Source: Clostridiaceae bacterium
GTDB taxonomy: Bacteria > Bacillota > Clostridia > Christensenellales > CAG-917
Assembly (NCBI GenBank): GCA_031289315.1
Contig: JAITPR010000061.1
Coordinates: forward strand, 1-38,010
Length of the DNA: 38,010 nt
Direction: 5' to 3'
The position numbers and the translations under genes were made by a program. The notes beneath the pieces were generated by a model. The model did not search any database. It had not been told where the DNA came from and saw only the letters and a program-made list of their open reading frames with translations. Shown here in pieces: positions 17,368 through 24,538 of the stretch. Each line of letters opens with the position of its first letter. Position 1 is the first letter of the stretch.

Positions 17368-18339
17368 ATGAGAGTAATAAGCGGAAAATACAGGGGACGT
17401 AAGCTTGCGCCGCCGAAGAACGACGACGTAAGACCTACCGCCGATGTGGTAAAGGAAGCGATTTTCAACATTCTTCAAGGCGAAGCGGACGGCGCACGCG
17501 TCTTGGACTTGTTTTGCGGCAGCGGCGCGCTAGGCATAGAGGCGGTATCACGCGGAGCGGAATACGTTGTTTTTGCCGACGCGTCACCGGAAAGCCTAGA
17601 TTTAACGCGCCGCAATTTAACCGGCATGGACTACAAGGGCAAGCTGTTGCGCGCGGATTTTAAACAAACCTTAAGCACGGTTCCGCCGCCCTTTGACATC
17701 ATCTTTTTGGACCCCCCGTACGCAGGAGGAATGGGTGGCAAGGCGGTGCGGATGATTTTGGAAAGAGGCGTGCTTGCGGACGGCGGAGTAATCATTTGGG
17801 AACGCGCCGCAAGACTGCCGCGCGGACAGGAGGAGGAACCTCTTCCCGTTGAGGAGTTTAAATTATCCGTCGATACTCGCCGCTACGGAAAGACGGAGGT
17901 TCTGCTCATACGGCAAAGCGACCCGGATGCGGACGACACCGAAAACCTTAACGAAAGTGAAACTGACTACGACGACGCGAACACAGAGGAAAGTGAAGGC
18001 GTTGACGAAATAGAAACTGACTACGACGACGCGAATACAGAGGAAACCGACACGCGCGATACGTACGTAATAGAACCGTTCTACGCCGACGCGGACGCGG
18101 AGGAAACCGAAACCGACGCGCCCGACACAGAAGCCGTTGACGAAACCAAGGACGCAAACGAAATAGACATCGAAGCCATTGATGACATGTTAAGCCTTGA
18201 GGATATTGAGCTACCGTTTAAAATCCGCATACCGCGCTGTCGATGCGGCGGGCAATATTGCCATGTATGCGGGCGCAGAATACGCGGAAACGGTGCAAAA
18301 GCCGCTTATCGCACACACATACGGAGAAAGCGGGTATGA
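17368..18339 (+). CDS. rsmD: 16S rRNA guanine-N2 methyltransferase RsmD with acidic, Cys-containing tail
   Basis: The core (1-183) methylates G966-type guanine of 16S rRNA using S-adenosylmethionine. Motifs are MRVISGKYRGRKL, RPTADVVKEAIFNIL, the SAM loop LDLFCGSGALGIEA (46-59) and the catalytic DPPY (115-118). Family members are usually about 185 residues; this one has 323. The tail has a 54-bp repeat encoding ETDYDDANTEE twice, is strongly acidic to about residue 280, and ends in a basic segment with Cys 291, 293, 298 and 301 (C-x-C-x4-C-x2-C), a possible metal site. The stop overlaps the coaD start as ATGA, which argues that the long frame is real and translationally coupled. Confidence 0.93.
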   Translation: MRVISGKYRGRKLAPPKNDDVRPTADVVKEAIFNILQGEADGARVLDLFCGSGALGIEAVSRGAEYVVFADASPESLDLTRRNLTGMDYKGKLLRADFKQTLSTVPPPFDIIFLDPPYAGGMGGKAVRMILERGVLADGGVIIWERAARLPRGQEEEPLPVEEFKLSVDTRRYGKTEVLLIRQSDPDADDTENLNESETDYDDANTEESEGVDEIETDYDDANTEETDTRDTYVIEPFYADADAEETETDAPDTEAVDETKDANEIDIEAIDDMLSLEDIELPFKIRIPRCRCGGQYCHVCGRRIRGNGAKAAYRTHIRRKRV

Positions 18340-18800
18340 CTACGGGCTATGTTACGGGTACCTTCGACCCGGTCACGGAAGGGCATATTTTCTTGCTTCG
18401 CGAGACGGTGCGGCTGTTCGGAAACGCCGTCGCGTTGGTGCTGATAAACCCCGATAAGGCGTGTGAATTTTCCTTGGAAAACCGCATGGAATTTTTGCGT
18501 TTGGCTACGGAGGATATGCCGGAGGTGAGCGTGGCGTTTTACCACGGGTTCGCGGTGGACTACGTAAATTTAAACGGCGGCGGCATCATAGTGCGGGGCG
18601 TGCGCGGCGAAGCCGACTTTGAATACGAGGCGGAAATGGCGCGCGTAAACAAGGAAATCGGAGGAGTGGAAACCTTTATTTTGCATTCTCCGGACGCGCT
18701 TGTACACCTGTCGTCGACGACGGTGAGAGAGGGTATAAGCCGCGGCAATTACGACGGCTTACCCGAAAAGGTCGCCGATGCAATCCAAAAGGGTGCCTAG
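18336..18800 (+). CDS. coaD: phosphopantetheine adenylyltransferase
   Basis: CoaD transfers AMP from ATP to 4'-phosphopantetheine in coenzyme A synthesis. The nucleotidyltransferase motif TGTFDPVTEGH is near residue 7 and the second signature HLSSTTVREGI near 129. Length is 154 residues, against a usual 160. The start at 18336 overlaps the rsmD stop by four bases (ATGA) and has GGAG upstream; an in-frame upstream ATG at 18243 lies inside rsmD and is rejected. rsmD-coaD adjacency is common in Gram-positive bacteria. Its last ~30 bp are duplicated after the stop. Confidence 0.95.
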   Translation: MTTGYVTGTFDPVTEGHIFLLRETVRLFGNAVALVLINPDKACEFSLENRMEFLRLATEDMPEVSVAFYHGFAVDYVNLNGGGIIVRGVRGEADFEYEAEMARVNKEIGGVETFILHSPDALVHLSSTTVREGISRGNYDGLPEKVADAIQKGA

Positions 18801-18838
18801 TCAAAAGCTTGCCGATGCAATCCAAAAGGGCGCCTAAT
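18774..18838 (+). repeat. 37-bp duplication of the coaD 3' end
   Basis: GCCGATGCAATCCAAAAGGG with its following GCCTA stop region appears at 18774 and again at 18811. The second copy is untranslated in the coaD frame and even retains a stop (GCCTAA). Confidence 0.9.
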
Positions 18839-18848
18839 AAAAATAAAA

Positions 18849-18920
18849 GGGTGGGGACAATTTAAGGTGACAAAATATTTTCTTAGTCGGCAAGTCGTCA
18901 CTTCGGGATTGTACACACCC
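18849..18920. repeat. palindromic intergenic element R1
   Basis: The arms GGGTGGGGACAATT...GGTGAC and GTCACTT...ATTGTACACACCC enclose a core with AAAATATTTTC and GGCAAGTC. It belongs to a family (R1 to R5) with related arms and core. It ends 52 bp before the coiled-coil gene. There is no T-run, so it is unlikely to be an intrinsic terminator. Confidence 0.8.
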
Positions 18921-18971
18921 GAAATATAATAACGGCGCGGTATTTACCCGCGCATAAGGAGGAAATCCGCA

Positions 18972-19439
18972 ATGACGGAACGCATAGAGGAGCTTATAAA
19001 CGAGCTTGAAGCCGAAATATATAGGGCAAAACGAGCGGCATTTTCGCAAACGGAGGTGCTTGTGGATCGCCGCGCATTTCTTTCGCTTATAGAGCGCATT
19101 AGGGCGAACATGCCGCCAGTTTTGAGTGAGGCAAGACGGATAGTGGACGATGCCGCGCGCATAAGGCAGGACGCCTTAAACTATGCGGAGGATACCGCGG
19201 CAAAAGCCGAGGAGTACGCCGAAAAGATGATTGACGAGAGCGAAATTCTGCAAAAGGCGGGAGAGGAAGCCCAAAAAATCAAGGCGGAAGCGTTGGAGTT
19301 TTGCGAAGAAAAGGAACGCGAAGCGGTGTATAATATAGATAAGCTTCTGTCGCAGAGTGAAGAATATTTGACACGTGCGGTTTTGGTTTTACGCGACAAC
19401 CGCGACACGCTTCGTAACCGCAAAAAAAGACCGGAATAA
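18972..19439 (+). CDS. small coiled-coil protein encoded downstream of coaD
   Basis: This 155-residue protein has no catalytic motif that I can see. From about residue 50 it is a long Ala/Glu/Lys-rich coiled coil (ARRIVDDAARIRQDALNYAE, then EEYAEKMIDES and EEAQKIKAEALEF). The N-terminal segment VDRRAFLSLIERIRANMPPV resembles the DivIVA/ATP-synthase-b-like proteins that follow coaD in many Clostridia, often annotated loosely as ATPase. No membrane segment is present. The ribosome binding site TAAGGAGG is excellent, and palindromic element R1 lies just upstream. Its 3' end is tandemly duplicated. A role in cell-envelope or sporulation architecture is speculation. Confidence 0.75.
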   Translation: MTERIEELINELEAEIYRAKRAAFSQTEVLVDRRAFLSLIERIRANMPPVLSEARRIVDDAARIRQDALNYAEDTAAKAEEYAEKMIDESEILQKAGEEAQKIKAEALEFCEEKEREAVYNIDKLLSQSEEYLTRAVLVLRDNRDTLRNRKKRPE

Positions 19440-19573
19440 AAACCGGCGCAGTCATAGATAAAGCCGCGTGCAGAAAATTGGTTTTACGCGACAACCGCGA
19501 CACGCTTTGTAACCGCCAAAAAAGACCGGAATAAAAAACCGCGTCACCATAAATAAATCCGTGCGCGCCAAAA
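19383..19573 (+). repeat. ~95-bp tandem duplication at the coiled-coil gene 3' end
   Basis: TTGGTTTTACGCGACAACCG begins at 19383 and again at 19478. Both copies run on through CGACACGCTT, AAAAAGACCGGAATAAAA and an ATAAATCCGTG-like end. The first copy codes the C-terminus; the second follows the stop. They are about 85-90% identical by eye. Confidence 0.9.
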
Positions 19574-19667
19574 AGCGGATTTTTCCAAAAAATGCCGCGT
19601 CGATTTTAAATCCTTAGCTGAAATAAAATCTACGCCGCCGATGAAAAAATTCTTTTAAACTGATTTT

Positions 19668-20672
19668 TTAAATCGGGAAAATTTCTTCCATGGGTTCGGC
19701 TTGCGTTATGTGCTTAAGGCTTTCGTGAAATTCACGCGATACCGCGCTACGCTCAAATCTCACTTCGCGCGGGTGTTCCCGAATGATGCAGTGCAGGAGG
19801 TTAAATTCGTGCACGGAATTAAAATATGAAGCGCCCAATCCTTGCGCGGAATTGCCGCCGCGAGCTATATTAAAATTCCCCGAATTCACTTCCCGTGCCG
19901 CCTTAAAATTTTCTTTCTTTTCATGCAGATGGGTTAAGCCGTGTAAATTAAAGTCATCAACATTCGATTCGTCCGCATTGCAAAAATTCCGCGCGTCCGC
20001 GTTGCGCCGGTTGTGTCCGTCCGTTTTCAAGCCGTTTGTGTTTAAAATTAAGCTATCGGCAAAGGCGGAACCGTCCGCACCGAATACGTCTTCGATTTCC
20101 ATTTTTGAGCGCCCCTTGAACAATGCCACGCGTCCGTCCGCGTCCCGCTTCACCGTGAGCCGCGTCGCGGAAGGTGAGGAGGACGCCATAAACGCCGCCA
20201 TGCCAAACACATCGTCCGCGCCGCCGCCGGAGACGGTTACCAAATTGTTGCAGAGTTCGGCAAGCTCCTCCCAATTGCCGCGCAGCTGTTTTAAGCGGAA
20301 TTCGAAAATGCCGTCCACGGAATAGTCGCTCACCTCGCTAAGCGCGCGGCGGCACACGGCTTCTTCGAATTCGCGGTCGAAGTAAACCAACGCGGAGATG
20401 AGCGTTACGGCGGAATAATCCAATTTGCGGTACTTTATGCCGTCTAAGAAGTATTTAAGTTTAAATTTGTCAAGGTAAAGCCCGGTTAGAATTCCGCGTA
20501 ATTTTTCTTCGATGTCCGCGCCGTATTCGCAAAGCGCGGCAAGATAAATAAAATATCTGCCGCCGCCGTCTTCAACCGCGTAGGATAGGTTTTTAATTTC
20601 ACGGATTTTGGAAACGATATACCCGAATTCCGCCTGCAATTCCTTATCTATACTTACAATACACGACCACAT
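19668..20672 (-). CDS. putative YtxC-like sporulation protein with Asn-rich insertion
   Basis: The 334-residue product resembles YtxC in its middle part: helical segments RYFIYLAALCEYGADIEEKL and YSAVTLISALVYFDREFEE, then YSVDGIFEFRLKQLRGNWEE near 130, which parallels the family block around FxxFRLKxYxxxLE. The C-terminal FNLLHCIIREHPREVRFE fits the family's closing strand-helix. Between them, residues about 205-285 form an Asn/His/Asp-rich stretch (NADARNFCNADESNVDDFN) of low complexity that is probably an insertion. The start at 20672 has no clear Shine-Dalgarno, but a TATAAT lies 12 bases upstream, so a very short leader is possible. The gene is convergent with the coiled-coil gene. Assignment is moderate; it could be an unrelated helical protein. 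Confidence 0.5.
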   Translation of the reverse strand: MWSCIVSIDKELQAEFGYIVSKIREIKNLSYAVEDGGGRYFIYLAALCEYGADIEEKLRGILTGLYLDKFKLKYFLDGIKYRKLDYSAVTLISALVYFDREFEEAVCRRALSEVSDYSVDGIFEFRLKQLRGNWEELAELCNNLVTVSGGGADDVFGMAAFMASSSPSATRLTVKRDADGRVALFKGRSKMEIEDVFGADGSAFADSLILNTNGLKTDGHNRRNADARNFCNADESNVDDFNLHGLTHLHEKKENFKAAREVNSGNFNIARGGNSAQGLGASYFNSVHEFNLLHCIIREHPREVRFERSAVSREFHESLKHITQAEPMEEIFPI

Positions 20673-20961
20673 ACACTGCTATTATATATGTTTGCCGGCA
20701 TAAATATGTGCGTTTTAGCGGCGCTTTTTAAGCGGTTTTAGAAGCAGTTTTAAAACCCGCATTAAAAGCAGAATGGTTGTTGCCACCACGTTGCGGCAAT
20801 ATGGTTGCACGGCGAAGCCCCCGCTTACGGCAATGCGGTTATCGGGCTTTGGAAAAAAGGAATAACAAATGCCTGCATGTCATCGGTGACAGCCCTGTAC
20901 AGTGGTGAAGCCTCTGCAAAATGAAACTTTTCTCAAAAAAATAAAAAAATGAAATTAACTA
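20673..20961. other. gene-free spacer with short HGEAPA-like coding fragments
   Basis: No complete gene is visible. The plus strand has a stop-free stretch of about 50 codons ending near 20922, containing LHGEAPAYGNAVIGLWKKG and then LYSGEASAK before a stop. A related block (CACGGCGAAGCCCCCGC, giving VHGEAPAFNKAIKER) is found near 24340. They may be remnants of a repeated coding unit. No ATG or ribosome binding site supports translation. Confidence 0.4.
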
Positions 20962-20990
20962 TTGACAAAGCTTTGTTTGGGACTTATACT
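20962..20990 (+). promoter_or_regulatory. strong sigma-A promoter of the LRR island
   Basis: TTGACA, exactly 17 bases, then TATACT. Transcription would start near 20998, giving a leader of about 600 bases before the first LRR gene that contains a 44-codon ORF and a tandem repeat. Confidence 0.85.
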
Positions 20991-21153
20991 TTGATATATG
21001 TTGAAACATTTTTCATCGATGTTGTTTTTTTGATAAAGGTGTTTCGATAAAATGACCCAAATGAGGTTATAAACGGATTGAAAATTGGCAACAAAAACTG
21101 GATTAAGAATTGTTGACGGTTGAAATTTGATAAGTGGAGGAGTGAACCTAGAA

Positions 21154-21288
21154 ATGACCGAAAAAATTGAGCAAAGCAAATTAACAAAGAGAGCCGAAAA
21201 AATGATAGGCGTGTCGGACGCCACAACCAACCGAAAGGTAGTCATCGGGAAACCCAGCCAACTAAAAGATAGGCAACGGGAAGCCTGA
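21154..21288 (+). CDS. putative small basic protein, unknown
   Basis: This 44-residue ORF begins MTEKIEQSKLTKRAEKMIG and is rich in Lys, Arg, Glu and Gln. It has a good Shine-Dalgarno (GTGGAGGAG, about 12 bases before the ATG) and lies 160 bp after a near-consensus promoter. No family is recognised. The C-terminal segment TNRKVVIGKPSQLKDRQ is repeated in frame after the stop codon as TNRKVVAGKTQPKDEQ, so the terminus has been duplicated like those of several larger genes here. It may instead be an untranslated leader with accidental coding. Confidence 0.4.
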   Translation: MTEKIEQSKLTKRAEKMIGVSDATTNRKVVIGKPSQLKDRQREA

Positions 21289-21330
21289 ACAAACCGAAAG
21301 GTAGTTGCCGGTAAAACACAGCCAAAAGAT
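21227..21330 (+). repeat. ~63-bp in-frame tandem repeat at the small ORF 3' end
   Basis: CCGAAAGGTAGT occurs at 21231 and 21294, each followed by a CGGGAAA/CGGTAAA block and CAGCCAA...AAAAGAT. The spacing is a multiple of three. The second copy comes after the small ORF stop (TGA at 21286) and continues about 27 codons to a TAG. Confidence 0.75.
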
Positions 21331-21593
21331 GAACAAAAAAACGGAAGCGAACGAGGCAAAACATGCGTGTAGAGATGAATTTAATCGCAAAATGCGCATG
21401 GAGGGGCATTTTTACAGAGAAACAGCCCTCTCAAATCCGCAGAAAAATGGCAAAGAATATGCCGGTTTAGTTTTTGCGTTTGCCCAAAACGCTCTTAATC
21501 AAAGCTACAAAATTAAACTAAATAATAAGGCTAAAGACGGTTTTTCGCGAGCCGATTTTTTGCATTGTAAATCTATATGGAGGTATAGAAATC

Positions 21594-22568
21594 ATGGATT
21601 TGGATTTTGATTTTACAGAGAAAGACAAAAAGATAACAATAACAGGATATAGAGATGACCCGAGTAAAGTGGTAATTCCCTCTGAAATAAACGGCATACC
21701 GGTAGTTTACATCGGAAGCGATATATTTAGAAAAACCCCCATGGTATTGGAAGTTACCATTCCCGACGGCGTGACGAGTATCGAAGAGAATGCGTTTAAA
21801 TCTCCCTATCTAACGCATATACGCGTGGACAGTCGTAATACCGCGTACAAGGATATAGACGGAGTACTGTTTAGCAAGGACGGTAAGCTGATAAAATATA
21901 TGGCGCGAAGGAACGCCACCGAGTATTCTATCCCCAGCGGCACGACGAGTATAGGGAATAACGCATTTTATGAGTGCAAGAGTTTGACGAAGATAAAAAT
22001 CCCGAAGGGCGTTACCGATATCGGAGTGGATGCGTTTCGCAGGTGCGCTAATTTGACGAAGATAGAATTTCCTGCCAACGAGATAAGCATCGGAGTACAG
22101 GCATTTAGAGAGTGTGGACGTTTGGCGGATATAGAATTCCTTGCCAGTGTGCCGAGTATCGGAGTGCAGGCATTTTGTGGATGTAGTAATTTAACGGATA
22201 TAGAATTCCTTGCCAGTGTGAGTATCGGAGTACAGGCATTTTATAATTGTAGCAATTTAAAGGAGATAAAGTTCAATGCCGGTGCGTCTAATATCGGAGA
22301 GCAAGCATTTTATAATTGTAACAATTTAAAGGAGATAAAAATCCCGGAAGGCGTGACGAGTATTGAGCAAAATGCATTTTGTAATTGTAACAATTTGACG
22401 TCTGTGCAAATTCCGTGTAGTGTGACGCATATCAAGAATCGGGCATTTTATTGTTGCGGAGCAATCAAACGTGTACATTATAACGGTTCAAAGAAAGAGT
22501 GGTACAATATAGAGATAGGCGACGACAACCTAGATTTGCTGAAAGTGCAGAGAACTTACGGTCGCTAA
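21594..22568 (+). CDS. BspA-type leucine-rich repeat protein (copy 1)
   Basis: This 324-residue protein is built of LRR_5/TpLRR repeats of 22-23 residues with the pattern IPxGVTSIGxxAFxxCxxLxxI. At least nine units run from about residue 50 to 295. Some are degenerate, such as FLASVPSIGVQAFCGCSNL. The N-terminal 45 residues (KKITITGYRDDPSKVVIPSE) and C-terminal cap (VHYNGSKKEWYNIEIGDDNL) are shared with copy 2. BspA proteins often mediate surface or host binding, but no signal peptide, anchor or membrane segment is present here, so it may stay cytosolic or use another route. The ribosome binding site GGAGG is strong. Base composition is AT-richer than in neighbouring genes, suggesting recent acquisition. 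Confidence 0.88.
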   Translation: MDLDFDFTEKDKKITITGYRDDPSKVVIPSEINGIPVVYIGSDIFRKTPMVLEVTIPDGVTSIEENAFKSPYLTHIRVDSRNTAYKDIDGVLFSKDGKLIKYMARRNATEYSIPSGTTSIGNNAFYECKSLTKIKIPKGVTDIGVDAFRRCANLTKIEFPANEISIGVQAFRECGRLADIEFLASVPSIGVQAFCGCSNLTDIEFLASVSIGVQAFYNCSNLKEIKFNAGASNIGEQAFYNCNNLKEIKIPEGVTSIEQNAFCNCNNLTSVQIPCSVTHIKNRAFYCCGAIKRVHYNGSKKEWYNIEIGDDNLDLLKVQRTYGR

Positions 22569-22789
22569 AGACCGTAGCGGGCAAAATTTAACACATAGTA
22601 CCGGTTATCTCCGGAGCGTCTGTGCGACCTATTTTGTAGGTTTTCAAATACGTGACCGGAGGTATTGACCGGACGGATATTAGTGTTATGCTCCATTTTG
22701 GAAGGTCAAAAGGGAGCATAATAACTTGCTTACAAACCGACGAAACCTTTTGGGTGCGGCGGTTTTAAGTTATTTAATAGGTAAAAAAT
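22569..22789. other. structured spacer between the two LRR genes
   Basis: Several hairpins are visible: ACGGTCGCTAAAGACCGT across the stop of copy 1, ACCTATTTTGTAGGT near 22629, and a long one at 22685-22725 (GTTATGCTCC...GGAGCATAATAAC with inner TTTTG/CAAAA pairing). None is followed by a clean T-run, so I do not call a terminator. It could be a processed leader for copy 2. Confidence 0.45.
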
Positions 22790-23620
22790 ATGAACTTTCA
22801 GTTTGAAGAAAAGAATGGCAAGATAACAATAACGGAATACAGAGATGACCCGATCAATGTGTTAATTCCCTCTAAAGTAAACGGCATGCCGGTAGTTTGC
22901 ATAGGAAGCGATATATTTAGAAAAAATCCCAATGTATTGGAAGTTACCATTCCCGACAGCGTGACGAGTATAGCCAATGATACTTTCAGTGAGTGTCCTT
23001 ATCTAACGCATATACGTGTGGACAGCGGTAATAAAGTGTACAAGGATATCGACGGAGTGCTGTTTAGCAAGGACGGCAAGTTGCTAAAATATATGGCGCC
23101 AAGGAATGCTATAGAGTATTCTATCCCCAGCGGCACGACGAGTATCGGGGATAATGCGTTTTTCGGGTGCAAAAGTTTGACAAAGATAAAAATTCCGCAG
23201 GGCGTAACCAGTATCGGAGATTATGCATTTTACGAGTGCAGTATTTTACAAACCGTGAAAACTTCTAACGGCTTGATTAGTATCGGTAGTTATGCTTTTA
23301 GAAGAAGCGGGTTGATTGAAATAGAAATTCCCGACGGCGTGACTAGTATAAAGGAGCATGCATTTGAGGATTGCAAGAGGTTGACGAAAATAAACATTCC
23401 GGAGGGCGTGACTAATATTGAAGATTTGACATTTGACTGTTGCTGTAGTTTGGAGGATATAGTAATCTCGTGTAGTGTAACGCATATAGGAAAGGCATTT
23501 AATAGTTGTAGCCAAATCAACCATGTACATTATAACGGTTCAAAAGAAGAGTGGTACAATATAGATATAGAAAAAGGCAATCTAAACTTGTTGAAAGCGC
23601 AGAGAACCTACGGTAAATAA
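22790..23620 (+). CDS. BspA-type leucine-rich repeat protein (copy 2)
   Basis: This is a 276-residue paralog of the preceding LRR protein. The first ~150 residues are very similar (for example VVCIGSDIFRKNPNVLEVTI and VDSGNKVYKDIDGVLFSKDG). The middle repeats differ, and there are about two fewer units. The C-terminal cap (VHYNGSKEEWYNIDIEKGNL) is kept. No signal peptide is seen. The Shine-Dalgarno is weak (ATAGGTAAA). It probably arose by duplication, and the changed repeat number suggests slippage or recombination between repeats, as is common in this family. Confidence 0.86.
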   Translation: MNFQFEEKNGKITITEYRDDPINVLIPSKVNGMPVVCIGSDIFRKNPNVLEVTIPDSVTSIANDTFSECPYLTHIRVDSGNKVYKDIDGVLFSKDGKLLKYMAPRNAIEYSIPSGTTSIGDNAFFGCKSLTKIKIPQGVTSIGDYAFYECSILQTVKTSNGLISIGSYAFRRSGLIEIEIPDGVTSIKEHAFEDCKRLTKINIPEGVTNIEDLTFDCCCSLEDIVISCSVTHIGKAFNSCSQINHVHYNGSKEEWYNIDIEKGNLNLLKAQRTYGK

Positions 23621-23687
23621 TAATTGATTGAATTCCTTTGTGTCGAACCATGCCGATAAAGTGCTTTTGCAATTTTTGCCGGCGTGA

Positions 23688-23762
23688 TTTGATTGTGCGC
23701 GGCACGTGCTATATGGCGCCGTGGACGTTCGCCTCGAAGTGTTTGATTGTGCGCGGCACGTG
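23688..23762. repeat. 22-bp direct repeat
   Basis: TTTGATTGTGCGCGGCACGT followed by GC occurs at 23688 and again at 23741, separated by 31 bp. On either strand short peptides are open (VRGTC or ARAAHNQ), but there is no start or ribosome binding site. It lies in the spacer between the LRR genes and tRNA-Leu. Confidence 0.7.
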
Positions 23763-23891
23763 CGAACTGCTTAGGGTGGTTTTTGAGGGGGCAAGCTATC
23801 GACAATCTACGCGCGTTACGTCGCGAAACGCAATCTAAAATAGAGATATAGTTGGACGGGTGGCGCCGTGTTGCACTTGCTTAGACCGCAT

Positions 23892-23934
23892 AAAAAAACG
23901 AACCGATATAGTGATATATCGGTTCGTTTTTTTC
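23892..23934 (-). terminator. intrinsic terminator of tRNA-Leu (bidirectional shape)
   Basis: ACGAACCGATATA / TATATCGGTTCGT pair around a 4-base loop, with runs of A on one side and T on the other. It can stop transcription from both directions: the minus-strand tRNA and anything reading through from the LRR genes. Confidence 0.9.
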
Positions 23935-23937
23935 TTT

Positions 23938-24020
23938 TGGTGCGGACACCGGGACTTGAACCCGGACGGTTGCCCATACGCCCCTCAAACGTACGCGTCT
24001 GCCAGTTCCGCCATGACCGC
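23938..24020 (-). tRNA. tRNA-Leu (anticodon GAG), CCA encoded
   Basis: Reading the minus strand, the molecule starts GCGGTCATGGCGGAA and has the D-arm GGCAGACGC, anticodon loop TTGAGGG (GAG, reading CUC/CUU), a class II variable arm, and T-arm CCGGGTTCAAGTCCCGG, then the acceptor with an encoded CCA. One acceptor pair is a T-T mismatch. The gene is 83 bases long. Confidence 0.95.
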
Positions 24021-24033
24021 GAAAAGTATATTT

Positions 24034-24061
24034 ATTATACCACAAAGCACTGCATTGTCAA
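24034..24061 (-). promoter_or_regulatory. promoter of tRNA-Leu
   Basis: On the minus strand TTGACA and TATAAT are separated by 16 bases and end 13 bases before the tRNA. Both hexamers are consensus, as expected for a stable RNA gene. Confidence 0.85.
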
Positions 24062-24140
24062 TTAAATTGAGCCTATGTAGAAAATTTTACCCTCGTTTAA
24101 TTTCAATTCGCATGCCGTCCTACGAAAAGGAATGGGTATT

Positions 24141-24295
24141 CCTTATTGACGGAACGCTTTATGCGCGTTATTTGGCGGAATGCTTTATGTGCGTTGCGTG
24201 GGGGCGTGGAATAAAGCTGGATGCCGTCGCGCCGAAGTCCGTAGGAACGCTTTATGCGCGTTGCATGAGGGCGTGGCGTAGGAGGGTAGGCACCT
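24141..24295. repeat. degenerate repeats in the tRNA-amt spacer
   Basis: Three related blocks, GGAACGCTTTATGCGCGTT near 24150, GGAATGCTTTATGTGCGTTG near 24177 and GGAACGCTTTATGCGCGTTG near 24243, are followed by GGGGGCGTGG / AGGGCGTGGCG. No gene is supported; an open frame across this region also runs over the tRNA and is discounted. Confidence 0.6.
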
Positions 24296-24410
24296 ATTGA
24301 GGGAAAGATCCCCTAAGACAAAGACGCAAACTTTTACGTCCACGGCGAAGCCCCCGCATTTAATAAAGCAATTAAAGAACGGTAGCCTGATGATTTGATA
24401 CTAATAAATG

Positions 24411-24459
24411 TAAAAGCGCGGAATGCGATAAGAGTTACCTTACGCAGTCCGCGCTTTTA
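24411..24459 (-). terminator. intrinsic terminator after amt
   Basis: AAAAGCGCGGAATGCG pairs with CGCAGTCCGCGCTTTT. Read on the minus strand, the stem is followed by a T-run, as expected for the end of the amt transcript. It is also the first part of the composite repeat at 24411-24522. Confidence 0.7.
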
Positions 24460-24522
24460 GGTTATCAGGGTCAAGCGTCACGCTTGCGGTTTTTCGGTTC
24501 CTTTTGGGCGACCAAAAGGAAC
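24411..24522 (+). repeat. composite repeat, copy A (inverted relative to 28935-29077)
   Basis: Order of parts: GC-rich hairpin with A/T flanks; AGGTTATCAGGGTCAAGC; a GCTTGCGG block; TTTTTCGGTTCC; then the near-palindrome CCTTTTGGGCGACCAAAAGG. The same parts in the same order occur on the opposite strand at 28935-29077. Confidence 0.75.
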
Positions 24523-24538
24523 GCTACTTAAACAATCC

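Noticed and set aside
18243..18335. Longer coaD start at 18243
   Set aside because: Would overlap rsmD by almost 100 bases; the ATGA junction at 18336 with a good ribosome binding site gives the normal CoaD N-terminus.
18849..18920. Intrinsic terminator after coaD
   Set aside because: Strong palindrome but no T-run on either side, and the same element occurs directly upstream of other genes.
21329..21610. Possible ~93-codon ORF between the small ORF and the first LRR gene
   Set aside because: No ribosome binding site, overlaps the LRR start by 17 bases, no recognised family; parts look protein-like but the evidence is too weak.
23860..24300. 146-codon open frame on the plus strand
   Set aside because: Runs antisense across the tRNA-Leu gene and its terminator and through degenerate repeats.
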